Positions 24,088-36,258 of a stretch of 64,000 nt of DNA are shown here, in pieces (position 1 is the stretch's first letter; the number at the start of each line of letters is the position of its first letter). The notes under the pieces were generated by a model, which did no database searches, was not told the origin of the DNA, and saw only the letters and a program-made list of their open reading frames with translations. The stretch comes from Acarospora socialis. Lineage: Eukaryota > Ascomycota > Lecanoromycetes > Acarosporales > Acarosporaceae. The position numbers and the translations under genes are program-made. The stretch lies in assembly GCA_025617375.2 (NCBI GenBank), contig JAMYGW020000004.1, positions 744,001 through 808,000 of the forward strand. Direction: 5' to 3'.

Positions 24088-24509
24088 ATATGAGGATGCA
24101 AGTCTGGTCCGACCATGGACAGCTTCAACGCTAGCTCCGTGCGTTAGAAGTCTTGTTCGTCGGATCACTCAGCTGCTTTCCACGGCGTCCCCTGGGGTTT
24201 TGGGCAACAAGTTTTATTTAGAGTGCTCAGCTAGAGATCTTCCATCGGGCGCTACAACAGCGCGGATGCAGATGAGCCAGGCAAAAGATACATCAGAAGA
24301 TCCCTGTGTATTTAGACTCCTGATCCAGTAGCGAGTTCTGGGAGGTTCCCCACAGACTCTGATATGGTGCTCGCTCAGCAGGTGTGCCTACAATTGACGT
24401 CTCCATATCTTCGTAGGGGGATGAGCGGGTGAGGTCGCTGGCTCAGGGCCCAATCCTTCACCTCTAAGGCGACTAAGTCGTCCAATACCGTATACGTACC
24501 GAGCAACGG
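24088..24509. other. Convergent intergenic space
   Basis: This is the 3' flank of the OSBP gene (plus) and the histone deacetylase gene (minus). Nothing else seen. Confidence 0.5.
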
Positions 24510-25980
24510 TCAGTACACCAGCTCTCCCCTCATCCCCACCCCTCTCTCCCGCTCTCTTCTAAACCTCTCATCCCCATTCTCCTTCTCTTCCCGTATCTCC
24601 TTCTCCACCTCCTCCCTGATCCCCTGCAAATCCGGCGGAATATGCTGCATCTGCACGCTCGGCGCGCCCTTCAGATACCGCAACTGCTCCGTAACCCCCT
24701 GCACCAGACTCTCCAGGTACTGCTTACTGTTACGATTCTCATACCGGCCATGCTCGCTCAGCGGCGGGAACAGCGTCTTGTCCGGCGCGAAGTGGTTCAG
24801 GAAGGGCGTGTGCGCCGGCAACGACTCGTTCAGCTCGGCGTCGATGCAGATGCTGGTCTCGTACGCCCAGAGGCGGGCGACGTTGCGTGGCGTGTAGCCG
24901 CCGCCGCCGAGGACGAGGAGCGGCAGGTCGAGCGCCTTGACGAAGGAGACGCATTCGCCGTGCGCGCGGATGTTGAGGTTGAAGCAGCCGAGCCGGTCGC
25001 AGCCGAGCGAGTCGGCGCCGCATTGGAGGACGATGGCCGTGGGTCGGTAGGAGGCGACGCAGGGGCCGACGATGGCTTTGAAGAGGGCGACGTAGTCGGC
25101 GTCTTCGATGCCGTCGTTTAGGGGGACGTTGAGCGAGTGGTGCGCGCCCGGGTTGAGCGGATTTTCGGGGCCGGTGGACGACAGCGGGCCCGTGCCGGGG
25201 AAGAAGTTATCTTTGTCGTATTTGTGGAAGGAGAGGGTCATGACGCGGTCGCTAGACCAGAAGGCTTGCTCGACGCCGTCGCCGTGGTGCACGTCGATGT
25301 CGATGTACAGGACGCGGGGATGGTGGCGCAGGAGTTGCAGGATGCCGAGGACGATGTCGTTGATGTAGCAGAAGCCCGAGGCTTCGGACTTCTTGGCGTG
25401 GTGCAGGCCGCCGGACCAGTTGATGGCGATTTCGGATTGGTTGTTGCAGAGTTTGCGCGCCGCGTCGACGGTGGCGCCGGCGTAGAGGGAGCAGTAGTCG
25501 TATAGGCCGTCGAAGATGGGACAGTCGTCACCGATGTTGTATTGTAGGGAGCTCTGCTGCAGGTCTGAAAAAGACATGTTTGCAGGCGTTACTCTGCGTG
25601 TGGGTTGGTTAGAGCTGTGGGGAAACATGGAGGGTTGTACAGGGCTACCTTTGCAGAAATTCGAGATAGTCACTTTTATGGAACTCTGCCATTTCCAAAT
25701 CTGTTGCGGGTCTTGCTAGATACAGATCCATAGCCTGATGCATGCCGTATGCCATAACCAGCTGCTTCGTCAGAGTAAGTCGCCATGGCTTCATGGGATG
25801 CGACTGCCCGAAGTGGTGCTTTTCGACTTCCGGATTGGCATGCCATGACACCGTATAGCCTTTCGGTTTGGAAATGCCATTTCTGAGGATTTCACGTTGC
25901 ACCTTCTCATCAATAGTGAACGTAGAGGTTGATCCGGGTTGAGGATGTTGATAGTCTTGCACAATACTAGTCCGTGCCAT
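24510..25980 (-). CDS. hos2: Class I histone deacetylase, HOS2/HDAC3 type
   Basis: Exons 25980-25649 and 25593-24510 give 471 residues, the normal size. The N-terminus has the class I entry [27 protein letters not shown]. Catalytic features follow: [21 protein letters not shown] (the two adjacent His), [16 protein letters not shown] (zinc-binding Asp and His), and [14 protein letters not shown] with the second zinc Asp, then [15 protein letters not shown] with its Tyr neighbour. It deacetylates histone tails. In yeast Hos2 works in the Set3 complex, and the HDAC3-like sequence suits Hos2 better than Rpd3 (from memory). The tail is Glu/Arg-rich. The upstream in-frame TTG at 25986 was not used; the first ATG is 25980. 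Paired head-to-head with the YNG2 gene. Confidence 0.93.
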
Positions 25981-26366
25981 GGCCAAGAAATGCGGTCTTG
26001 GGATAGCGCGGCGATGACAGCGTACTGTAATGCTATCACGTTCGTTTTAGGGAGTTGTATGAAACAATGTCCATGGCTTTCAACATCGTAGTTGTTGTTT
26101 GCGAATATAACAGCTTTCTGGTTCCTCGAATGGTGTCGCACATTGAAGATCTACAGGACTCGATTAATCAGCACGTCTTTGACAGGTGTGGCGGCTCCCG
26201 TAAGTGGCTAGTGACTTATCAGCCCTATAGTGATCGACAGCCTGGCCTCGCCTCTTCCAAGCTAAGATGAGCCTCAGAGCTACACCCGCCCTTACCCTGG
26301 TCTGTTGTGAGTCGTAATTATTGCCAGCCAGTGCAGAGCTGGACGCGTTCAGTCTCCTTAGCAAGC
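25981..26366. promoter_or_regulatory. Shared divergent promoter, HOS2 and YNG2
   Basis: 386 bases separate the two start codons on opposite strands, so both promoters and 5' UTRs lie here. I saw no coding potential. No specific factor site is claimed. Confidence 0.6.
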
Positions 26367-27852
26367 ATGGCGATTGCTGAGGACGCGGCATCAGTCCTTG
26401 AGCAATTCGTTCAAGATGGTCAGCCTCCGTTTGACTATGCCTGTGTCTCCTTACTGACTCGGTCTCAGTTGCAAATCTTCCAGCAGAGATAGCACATCTA
26501 CTCGAAGAGATTCAAGCCAAAGACCGGACAATCCAAGAATGCCGCAACACCATCCACGCTCGCGACAATAGTATTCAGAAGTTCATCAAAGCGAACGGAA
26601 GCCATATCCCAAACCCCAAAGAAGAAGCCTACAGTAGAACCGTCCTGGCGAACTACGATCGTGCACAGATAGTGCAGGAGGAGAAAGTAGGCTTGAGCGA
26701 GAAAGCGGCGATAATAGTGCGTTTCTCCCCTCCTCATCCCCCACCACTCGCAGCTCTAACACAATCTAATCGAAGCTCGACCGACACATTAAACGTCTCG
26801 ACCTCAAGATCCGCGATCTCCAAACCGAAGGCACCATCTCCACCGACCCTCCACTCCCATCCCTCCTCCACCCCAGCTCCGCCAACCGCGTCCCTCCCAT
26901 CTCAACCTCCAGCACAGGCGCCAGCACGCCCCTCAACCCCCTCTCCGGCAACGCCGGCCCCTCCACCACGATCGCAAACTCTTCCATCACCCGCCTCGCC
27001 CATCCCCCACCGACAGGCCACCGCAATGGCTCCCCAAGCATCATCAACCCGCTCCAACCGCACCACCCGCTCCTCGCATCCGCCCACCACCTCGGCACCT
27101 CCGCCCCCACCACCCCCGGCAGCACCTCCGCCACCCAAATCCACCGCCACCGCGAATCCTCCGCCGGCGCCCCCAGCGACTTCAAGCGCCGCCGCTTCGG
27201 CCAAGCCCTCGGCTCCCTGCCCTCCACCTCCTCCGGTCTGGCGCGACAATCGTCCCTCGGCCCCGGCACGCCGAAGGCAGGCACCCCCGCCGGCAGCACG
27301 CGTGGCGGCAGCGTCGGGCCCCGCGCCGGCCTCAACAAGAAGGGAGCGAGCACGGCGAACAAGAGAGTCGCGCCCCACCACCAACCCCTCCGCCGTCTCA
27401 ACCCACCGGGAAGGCAGCAGAAGCGAAAACCGGGGAAGCGCCTCACGCTCGGCATGACGAAGGCGTCGCCGTCGGAAGATACGGGCGACGACGAGAGTCT
27501 GCTGAGTGAAGTCGATGGCTCCGAGTCGGAGAATCCGCGCCGCTCGCACTCTCAGTTGCCTGGTGGCGGAGGAGGAGGTGGGGAGGTGGGGGGGATGGAG
27601 GATGAAGAGATGGAAGATGTGGGCGGCGATGAGGACGATGACGACGCGGGCGATGATGAGAGGAAGTATTGTACGTGTCATGGCGTCAGTTACGGGAGTA
27701 TGGTGGCTTGCGATAATGCCGAGTGTCCGTACGAGTGGTTCCATTGGAGCTGTGTGGGGATTACGAAGGAGCCGCAGGGGCGGTGGTATTGTGACGAGTG
27801 TAGGGGGAGGATGTTAGCTTTGGGGGAGGGGGCTGGAGGTGGGGGCAAGTAG
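26367..27852 (+). CDS. yng2: ING-family PHD-finger protein, NuA4 subunit YNG2-like
   Basis: Exons 26367-26418, 26469-26716 and 26776-27852 give 458 residues. The N-terminal ING helix domain is clear: ANLPAEIAHLLEEIQAKDRT followed by IQECRNTI and HARDNSIQKFI, then a coiled coil. The middle is a long Ser/Pro/Gly-rich linker with a basic patch (KKGASTANKR, RQQKRKPGKR) and an acidic run. The C-terminus is a canonical PHD finger, YCTCHGVSYGSMVACDNAEC through WFHWSCVGIT and GRWYCDEC, i.e. a Cys4-His-Cys3 pattern that reads H3K4 methylation. Yng2 is a subunit of the NuA4 histone acetyltransferase; the N-terminal wording points to Yng2 rather than Pho23. The third exon is very GC-rich and is open in several other frames, which are shadows. 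Confidence 0.92.
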
Positions 27853-29108
27853 GTGGTGGGATGGGAACGGATGGGCGAGGGGGAAAGGGACGAGGGGTAG
27901 GAGGGATTGAGGTTTACTATTTGATACGTCGTCTTTTGGAGGTGGAGTTTGTGGTTGGGTGGGTGTTAGAGATATTTATGGTACGAGGTATGGATGGAGT
28001 CATGATTAACCAGAGTCCACATGCGACAATGAAGTGCTATGATACCTTATGGTAGACTACTGTCCTACTCAGCACGCCATCACTCATATCACATATGGTG
28101 GTCTCCAGAACACGACTGACGTAGTAACGTCAAGCTATCCAGCTACTCTACAAAATCGCAAAGGGGCATTAGATAGAAGAAAAAAGCAGTTTAATAACCA
28201 TTATTCCTAAGAAGAAACACCCCGTACCCTAACCATCTGCACCAACCAATCACTGCGCCAGGATATCCTCAAAGCTTCACAACTCGAAGTCGCATCACTA
28301 GTCAGCAGCATGCATCTGGCGAGCTCCGCAAGGAATTAAAGCGATGTCGCCAGGTGTGGTTTCTATGGCATAAAATGTTCGCATCTCGCACAACTCCCTG
28401 CGACAAATAGTCACAATACGTCAAGGACATTATCCGTGTGGACCTGTGAGGACACCTCTTGCCCCACGGCCACCCCGACCACCGCCCCAGTAAACGGACG
28501 CAACATGAACATGTACATGACTGGCAAAACCGATGAGCCCTTGAAATTGTAGCCTCTCGCTTCAAAAGGCCTCACTCAAGTGATCCGGTGCATAGTGCCC
28601 CTCGAGCCCACATCCATATAGCACAAGTGCGGAGGAACTTATCTATCGAGCTCCGGATTACTGGACGACGTTGGGTACACTTGAAGACTATCGTCATGGT
28701 TTCCAATGTCAAATATATGGCTTGGGTCCCGAGCTGGAGGCCTTACAAGGTGGTGGCATCGAGGAAGGTCTTATCCATGTCGTGGTGTGGTGAACTAGTT
28801 GTCTGTGAAGCGTAGTGTAGACCTTCCGTCTCACTTTGTAGGCATGCCAGCATGTCTAAAGGGCCTCATGTGGCATGAAATCAAAGGCATGTTCATTCAA
28901 GTCCTTATATTCATTCGCACTCTACGAGACGCTAAAATATGGAAAACCTGCAAAATGCTGAAAGCGGCATTGGTTGGGCAGAGTGGAACTGTCTTGATCT
29001 AACCACTATACAACATCACATAGAGGCCAGTATCTATTAGGGTATTGCGCACGAAACCTTTCCCGTAAAACGCATCGAGCATGCTATATCTCATAGAACC
29101 CAAAACAC
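27853..29108. other. Intergenic, no gene seen
   Basis: This is convergent space between YNG2 and the DUF7514 gene. Small ORFs (28302-28565, 28588-28815) have no recognisable features. Confidence 0.5.
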
Positions 29109-30561
29109 TCAAGGCGCAATATACCTCCGCCCCCCAACTCCCTTCACCGGACTGGCAAACCTCCTAATCAGCGGCCTTTCCGGGCCGCCATCCCGCCCGC
29201 TCTCGACGTACCGCACCGGCGCCCTACCCGGATAACCCCCCGGCGTGCTCGGCGCGCTTCCGGAAAAGCCAGCCAAGCGGCTTTCTATGTCTCTTGCGCG
29301 CGGGTCCAACCCTCTCGCATTCACTCGCGGGTTGATGCCCTGCTCCCGAGAGGTCTGGACTTGGGCAGGAGGAAGATGTGGGCCGTACTGAGGTTGTCGT
29401 GGCGGGTCGTAGGTGGGGGTCTTGTGGATGTGGTGGTACGAATGGCGCCGATCGCAGAATGTGGATGGAGGGAAGAGTCTGTCATTGTCGTGACGGCGTG
29501 GATCAGAGTGGTGGCTCGCCCTTCTGGGTGTGTGATCCTCTTCGGTTGAAGAGTCCGAGCTAGTCGAGGAAATGGAGACGGTGCTTGGGCTTCGGGCTCG
29601 ATGATCGCGATGGGCGCTGCGCGTCCGTCTCTCGGGTGCTGTGGACCCAGAGGTGCACCAGTGTCGATCCTCTCTTTGGGGGCGTTCGGTGTAACTGCGC
29701 GGTCGAGGCTGGTAGTCTCTGTGAATTTCTTGGCGCTCGTTGGTGGGCCATCGAAACGCTGAACGGAACCCGGGATGTGCATGTGCTACCCCTGAAGATC
29801 CCTCATGGCTTTCGCCATGCGCGTGTGAAAAGTAATCGGGAGTATCATCCACTGGTATGCGCCGTTCACCCGGACTGTCCCTGGACGGATCATGAGAAGG
29901 CCCATGGTCGTGATCCCCTGTTCCAGGACCCAGCATGGCTTGCTCAGTCTCCGCCTCCCGCTCCAACAGCTCGCGCACCCGCTCATGCCATTTCGTCATC
30001 TCCTCGTCCGGGACCGCTGGAAAAGCGTCCCTGGGCAGCACCTTCGGAAACACTTCCGACGCGACAGGGTTCACGATATCGAAGCGCTTCAGCGCCTGTT
30101 GCAGATACGAAACATGCTCGTCGGGATCGAGTAGAAGCTGGATGGTCTGCCATCTCACGTAGCCTTCCGACGTCAAGGCCGGCACGGACGGCGGTGCAAA
30201 TGCATCCGCTGTAGGCTGCAGCGTGTGGAGGCAGCCGAGAGACTGGTAGATGAAGGAGAGGGTCGGGTGTGGCATTTCGACGAAGAGAGGATCGTAGTTA
30301 CCACCTACTAAGCGGTAGAACTTGGCAAGCTTTTCGGGAGCAAGGCATTGCAGGTGCCATGGCGCAATGTCCTTGATCTGTGAGTTTGCGACGCGTTAGC
30401 GAGTACTCTTCCGTGGACAAGACATGTTGTGGGATCTATGGAAGGCTCACAATGTAGTTGGCGATCCCCAAGAGTAGCTCCTGCAATAACTTTGTAGGAG
30501 TCTTGTCCGGTTTGATGAGATAGCCCCAGTAATCCGTTGCTGCTCCTTTGGTTGCTGTCAT
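29109..30561 (-). CDS. DUF7514-type conserved fungal protein
   Basis: Exons 30561-30451 and 30377-29109 give 459 residues. The N-terminal 150 residues form a compact domain: DYWGYLIKPDKTPTKLLQEL, then LLGIANYI, IAPWHLQCLAPEKLAKFYRL, FIYQSLGCLHTLQP and VRWQTIQLLLDPDEHVSYLQ. This is the DUF7514 pattern as I recall it, which is common in ascomycetes and has no assigned activity. The rest is a long His/Arg/Ser/Pro-rich disordered tail ending with Gly-rich segments. The first exon was found only by splicing; without it the domain would lack its start. No membrane segment or signal. Function unknown. Confidence 0.8.
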
Positions 30562-31030
30562 CTCTCAGCTCGAAACTTCAGCCAGGGAGGATGAGAAACA
30601 TCCACGAAGGTGGCGACATGTCGAAGGACGCCTGGCTGGTCGTAAGCCAGGCATGTTTAGGGTCCGTCGCACAGGACGTGGTGCAAGTGGTCGGATGATG
30701 CCTACAAGGAGCAACGAACGTATCATATCCGTACACGTGACCGCTTCTTATCGAACATTTCGATCTTATTGGTACGAAGTACGCTTGGAATAACCCTTGT
30801 TTGAAGGTACTAAATGTACAAATATCTGCAATGGCCCGGTCCAAGACGTATGAGGTTCCTATGCCGTGATCATGACCAAAGGCACGGAGAGGCACTTTGC
30901 AGCTAATGAAAGTAATTCCCAAGTGTCCAAAGCCCTAAGATTCCCTGATTCTGTAACCTGGGACGACTATATACCTAAAAGATCCAGATCATTTCCAATA
31001 CTCTTTCTAAGACCCAACCACTGAAGGGCT
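30562..31030. other. Intergenic, no gene seen
   Basis: This is spacer between two minus-strand genes, holding the 3' flank of the transporter and the promoter of the DUF7514 gene. Confidence 0.5.
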
Positions 31031-33135
31031 TTACATAAGTCCAGCATTGCTAGCCTTACGCTTGAAAGTATAAACAGGCCTCCGCCTCCAATTCTGCTTC
31101 GCATCCTTCTCGTCTTCTTCGGGAACCCTCTGCGCCGTACTCGTCTTCCTGGCAGACTCGAGCTCAGCCTGATCATCCGCCTTCATCTGCTTGGTCCACC
31201 TCCAGTCTTCGATGCCTTGTTCGCGGATATTCTTGCTGCTCTTAAAGACATTCCAGTGTCCTCCTGCGGTGAAGAACGTGTCCATTTGCTCGAGAGAGCG
31301 CCCAGCAGTTTCAGGATAGAACAGGATTACGAACGGGATACAGAAGATGTTGAGTCCGCAGAGGAGCAGAAGCGTGCCGTAGCTGATGGCTTGGAAGAGA
31401 AAAGGCGTGATCATGGTGATGATGCCGTTACCGATGGACCATCCGACTACGGACCAGGCACCGCCTTTCGCACGAACGGTATTGGGGAAAATCTCGGTCG
31501 GGTAGAGCCACGGTGTCGTGAGCCAAGTCGCACCGAAGGTCGCCGTGTATAGGAAAGTCATAGCAGCGACACCGGCACCATAACTCTTCTTACTCGGTCC
31601 AGGTGCGTTTGCGAATTTGTCGAGGATTCCGGCGATGAGCAGGATCAAGGCCATTGCAACAGCACCCCAGACCATAGTCGCTAAAAGAACGTTAGAACAT
31701 CATTGGACCTAGTAATGGGCATCCTTGAGAGCTTACATCTGCGCCCATAGAGATCCAACGTGTAGACAGCGAAAATAACGGAGAACATATAGCTGATATT
31801 GTTGAACCCTGCCAAGAGCTTTGACGTATTATCGTTGAATCCTGCATCTTTGAATAGATCAACAGCATAGACCGTGATAACGCCAATACCGACGAGCTCT
31901 TGCATAATCTGCAGCCACACGGCAAGCACCACTCTCCATCGTAGCTGTTTACCGTATTTATCTTTAGGAAACAGCATAGCATAATAGTGATTCGCCGTGG
32001 ACGTCTCGAGCTCAAACTTGACGACCTTCTTTATACTTTTCAATTCCTGCTCGACATCACCCTCTCTGGTCGCTCTCAGAACACTTCGTGCTTCGTCCTC
32101 TCGGCCCATCTTCATGAGAAAACGCGGTGACTCAGGGAAGAAGTTGATCCCCAAGCCGATGATCAGGATGAAAACAATCTGGAGAGCTAAGGGGGTACGC
32201 CAAGCCATCTCCTTGTTCGGATTCATGAACGCGAAATACTCTATCCAATACGCGAGTACCAAGCCGCCAATGTTCTGGACACTATTAGTACCATGACCGT
32301 TACCAGGCTTGGGAGAGACATGCCATAAAGAATTCTATAGCCAGGAATGCACCCCGGGCGGCATGGCTTGAAACCTCAGAGGACCATACGGGGACCACGC
32401 AGTCAATGGCTCCGACACCGACGCCAGCGATAACACGCCCAATGCACATCATGGTAATGTTCTGAGCCGCGGTCTGGAGAATGGCGCCGAGCAGTGCCCA
32501 AAGGCAGCCGAAAACGACAGCCTTGATACGTCCGCAGCGGTCTGCAAGTGAGCCAGCGACAAGAGCTCCGATGAATGTACCAATGTAATAAACAGAGACG
32601 ATGCCACCTAATGCAGCAACGTTCCTTGAGTTGCCTAACGACACGATCAGCATGAGGCATTATACTCCGAAGACCTTCATGTATACCCTCAATTGGATAA
32701 ATTCCCATTCGTATTTGATAGTCAGGATTCAAGTTGACCTGTGACATCACTCCCTGATCGTAACCGTAGAACATGATAGCGATGCCTGCGAAGTAACCGG
32801 CGGTTAGGCCTGAGCTTCAGGGTACCACGTCTCCACCAAGGAAACGATAGCAATGGGATTCCTCAAAGCGTACCAGCGAACAGGTTGATGGCAGTATACA
32901 TTCTTTTCGGTTTCTTGAGCTTGAGCATTCGACGCTGACTGTAACCTCCCACGAACCATTTCTCGAACTTCCATGGCTTCGGGTAATTGAGGTTCTCATA
33001 GTCATCAGTGTCCTCTCGGTGGTCCTGTTCAGCAACGTGGGGTTTCTCATCATTGTTATGCGGCACAGTAGTTTCTGACGATGTCTCCGATGGTCTGGAT
33101 AGGGCGTCAGGGTCCTGGATGTGCCGATTCGCCAT
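31031..33135 (-). CDS. MFS sugar transporter (sugar porter family)
   Basis: Exons 33135-32874, 32809-32687, 32634-32324, 32274-31737 and 31680-31031 give 627 residues. The cytosolic N-terminus is about 75 residues and polar. Sugar-porter signatures follow: GYDQGVMSQV in TM1, GSLADRCGRIKAVV between TM2 and TM3, PESPRFLMKMGRE after TM6, LYGRR in the second half, and PETAGRSLEQMD after TM12. About twelve hydrophobic segments are present. It would move a hexose or related polyol/acid across the plasma membrane; the substrate cannot be read. Intron 3 (32323-32275) appears to use a GC donor with a TACTAAT branch site; no in-frame GT choice works. The long cytosolic C-tail is charged. Confidence 0.9.
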
Positions 33136-34045
33136 TCTAGGCGCCTATGAGGTAGCTAGAGGGACACCAAGCATTGGCTTGGGAGATGGAGAAAGAAAAG
33201 GTAGAAGTAGAAAGGATACGGTTTCTATAGTCTTGTAAAGCGAAAACGAAAGGTTGACGGGACGGAAGTCAATACAATAACTCAATCTCGATTTCGGGTC
33301 AGGATCACAAAGGACCCTTCCCCAGATTCACAGCGTATAAGTAAGATGCGCCAATTGATAAGCTGATATCAATTTGAAACGGCCTAGAAGACGCTGCGAG
33401 AACAGAGAAAACGGTCAGATCTCTATGGCGCGGAACCCCATGCAACCCTGATGGAAGGAGGACCTTCAAGGGACTTGAAGATACACCAATCACAGTTGAT
33501 CCGTCGAGATCGAATTTGAGAATATGACATCAGAAAGAAATGCACATGACCGTGCATCGAGAAAGATCCAGACTGGAGGTGGGCTTTGCTGGATGGTTGG
33601 GGCGGGAATTCAGAGGGCAAGCCGCTGTGGAGATACAAGAGCATCCGGCTTAAGCGCAAAGACTCTGGTAAGCGAAGTTCGACGGCAGGGCTGCTCAGTC
33701 ACACACATATCGCTACCCAGGTGAGCTATAAACCTTACTTCAACTTGATAGGGCAAAGTTCACCGTTGATTCTGGCCGTTCGAATGGGTGGGTGTTGGTA
33801 ATGACATTCTGCCGTCAATGATGGATATATGTAGTTCAGACGAGATCGAGCCGCTGTACTGACTCTCAAACCTAACAGGAGCTATTGTAGACAACCCGCG
33901 TGAGGCGCGGCGACCAGAAACACAGGAACAAGCCTAGGATGAACTTCTCAAACAACCTCACGCTCTCACCGTTTCTTTGGACCTGTACGCTGAAAAGATC
34001 GACATCCTAGCACAAATGGACAAGCATGGTGGGTACCAGAGGCGA
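33136..34045. other. Intergenic, no gene seen
   Basis: This holds the promoter of the transporter and the 3' flank of the UGP gene. Two short plus ORFs (33524-33801) lack family resemblance. Confidence 0.5.
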
Positions 34046-36258
34046 CTAATGCTCCAAGAGCCTCAAGCTACCCTGTACAACAACGTTTTCCAAGATACTT
34101 CCCGGAGGGATATCGATGGTGCTACCCTCGGTGGCAACGATGATGACCGTCCCCTTCAAAGTGACACCTCGGCCCACGTTCACCGCCCCAGTGATGGTGA
34201 GATGGTCCAATTCGAGGATCCGCGGGATGCTGGAAATGCGCTTCTGGAAGTCGCTGACCTTCTTGAAGTCGGTGCCCAACTTGATCAAAGGCGCCGGACC
34301 GAAGCGACTGGAGTCCATCACCAGCTGGCCATGTTTCAGACTGTACAAGTCGGACTTGACTAGCATGAGATCCGAGCACGTCTTCACAGGTAGGAAGCGC
34401 CTTCGGGGAACATTCACGCCGTGGGCGTTCTCGAAGTGTCGGATGGCGGCACCAACGGCGGTCTCAAGCTGAACGATGGAGATATCGGACTCACCCTTCT
34501 TGTCGGCAGGGATTGTCTTGCTGTTCGGAATGATCTCCATCTCGAGCTCGTTGTTCTCGACCACGCGCTTGATGGCCTTGAGGTTGAGCCAGATGTTGTT
34601 GGTGTTGAAGTACTTGAACTTCTTGATAGATTTGAATTCGTTGGTGTGCTCCTTAGGGACCTGGGCGATTTCGAGGAGACGGACGGACCCTTCGTAGTCG
34701 ATGATGGTACCACCCTTGACATCAGCCTTGGTCTTGTCGGTCAGCTCCATGATGTACTCGGCCTTCGATTCGACCATGTGTTGCAGGATGTTGAGATCGA
34801 CGACAGCACCCAGATTGTCGGCGTTGGAGAGGAAGACAATTTCAACACCTCTCTCGATTAGCTGGTCCAGGATGCCCGAATTGTAGAGAGACTCGAAAAC
34901 GTCTCCGTGTCCGGGCGGGTACCAGTCGTGGATAGGGGAGTCGTAGCTCTTAGGAACCGGCAGTAGCGAGTCTTTGAGGATGCGGGGATACCGCGACTGA
35001 TTGAAAGTCATGATGTCGATGTTGTGACCCTCGTACTTTTTGATGATGCTCTGAGTGTCTTCATCGGTGTTAAAGGAGTTCATCAGAACAAACGGAACAT
35101 TGACGTCGTAGGTCCGGTTGAGGTATTCAATCTGACGGACCGAAAGGTCAAGGAAGGACATGCCGTCTCGTACTTCAATAACCGACTTTGGACCAACGCA
35201 GCCCATAGAGGTGCCGAGACCGCCATTGAGCTTGATAACGGCAAGCTTATTCAAAAAGCCAATAGACTCGGAGTTGGCAAGTTCCTTGTACTCGATGACT
35301 TGTTTCGGTTGAGGAGGGGCAATACGGTCCCAAGAGAGAGCATTTCCCTTCGCTTTGTCGTTCAAATATCTCCGGAACAAGGCAAAGAAGTTGTCCATCT
35401 CAGTCTCGAACCTCTTCTTTTCTTCGGGGTCCTTGACCGTATCTGCGAGGTTGTTGAGTGCGTTACGCATCTGGCTCGCCGCGACGGAAGTTGACGTGTT
35501 CTCGAACGCCTTGAAATTGAAACCAGAACTTGTCAGCAGTGCTCCAATATCTCCTTTCCCACCGGCGAGAAAAGCACCTGTCTCGGACACTCCAAGAGAT
35601 GAACTATGAGGAGAAAGGGCATTTTGTGGGAGAGGAAGCTTGAGTGGAAATCCAGGCGGGTGATGCACTCCAGCTTCTGCGATATTCTTAGGGGCCGATT
35701 CAACAGCTTTCTCAGATCCCAAGTTCTGAGACAAAGGCGGAGCTTGCGCGCCATGCACAAGCTGTTGCCCAGGCTGAACAGGCTTATGAAGCCCGAAGAA
35801 AGCGGCAGTCTTGTAATACAGACATTGCATGATGTCCTCAAAATCTAGAGACTGTGCGTGTAAAAAAGTGCGAAAGAGCCTTCACGTAGTGTAGTATCTG
35901 AGATGAAGAGGAACGTGAAGTGTGGGGCATTAGCGTGCAAGCGTTGTGGTTTTGCAATGACATCGCCGACGAGCTTTGGCACGCTGAACAACAAATATGC
36001 CAATTTCTGATGTTGACACGTCGTTCCAACACAGCACAAAGCCCTCAACAGCAATGTTAAGCAAGCGCATACCATGCCCAGTAAAATGAACACCAACAGC
36101 TAACTGGTTCATGAGATCCACAAGGACCGATAGCTACTCACCATGTGTGACTGGGACTTCCCATGATGTTTCCGTGCATGTCCTCCATTGGCTTCTCCGT
36201 TGCCCGCCCCGGAGGGCTTGAGGTGCGCCGGCAAGGCGCTGCTGATTTTGGAGGCCAT
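34046..36258 (-). CDS. UGP1: UTP-glucose-1-phosphate uridylyltransferase (UDP-glucose pyrophosphorylase)
   Basis: Exons 36258-36142 and 35509-34046 give 526 residues, the normal length. The short first exon encodes [20 protein letters not shown] and ends KSQSHM, exactly the start expected of ascomycete UGPases, then [20 protein letters not shown]. The enzyme signature is [20 protein letters not shown], with the nucleotide-binding loop and catalytic lysine region. Downstream come [25 protein letters not shown], and a C-terminal left-handed beta-helix used for octamer assembly. It makes UDP-glucose for glycogen, trehalose, cell-wall glucan and glycosylation in the cytosol. The intron is unusually long for this window (632 bases). 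An in-frame ORF inside that intron could supply another N-terminus. Confidence 0.96.
35510..35830 (-). other. In-frame ORF inside the UGP1 intron, possible alternative first exon
   Basis: Reading upstream from the second exon, the frame stays open through the 3' half of the intron to an ATG at 35830. That would add about 107 residues ([14 protein letters not shown]...) in place of the normal 39. The stretch is Pro/Ser-rich with no recognised domain. The acceptor at 35510 is a TTTCAAG. It may be chance; transcript starts would show whether it is used. Confidence 0.3.

Noticed and set aside
24642-25121. Plus-strand ORFs opposite the histone deacetylase
   Set aside because: They are antisense shadows of a GC-rich, strongly conserved enzyme.
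26672-27744. Long Pro/Ala-rich plus-strand ORF and two long minus-strand ORFs across YNG2 exon 3
   Set aside because: They come from the very GC-rich, low-complexity linker of YNG2, have no domain features, and the YNG2 frame is anchored by the ING and PHD domains on both sides.
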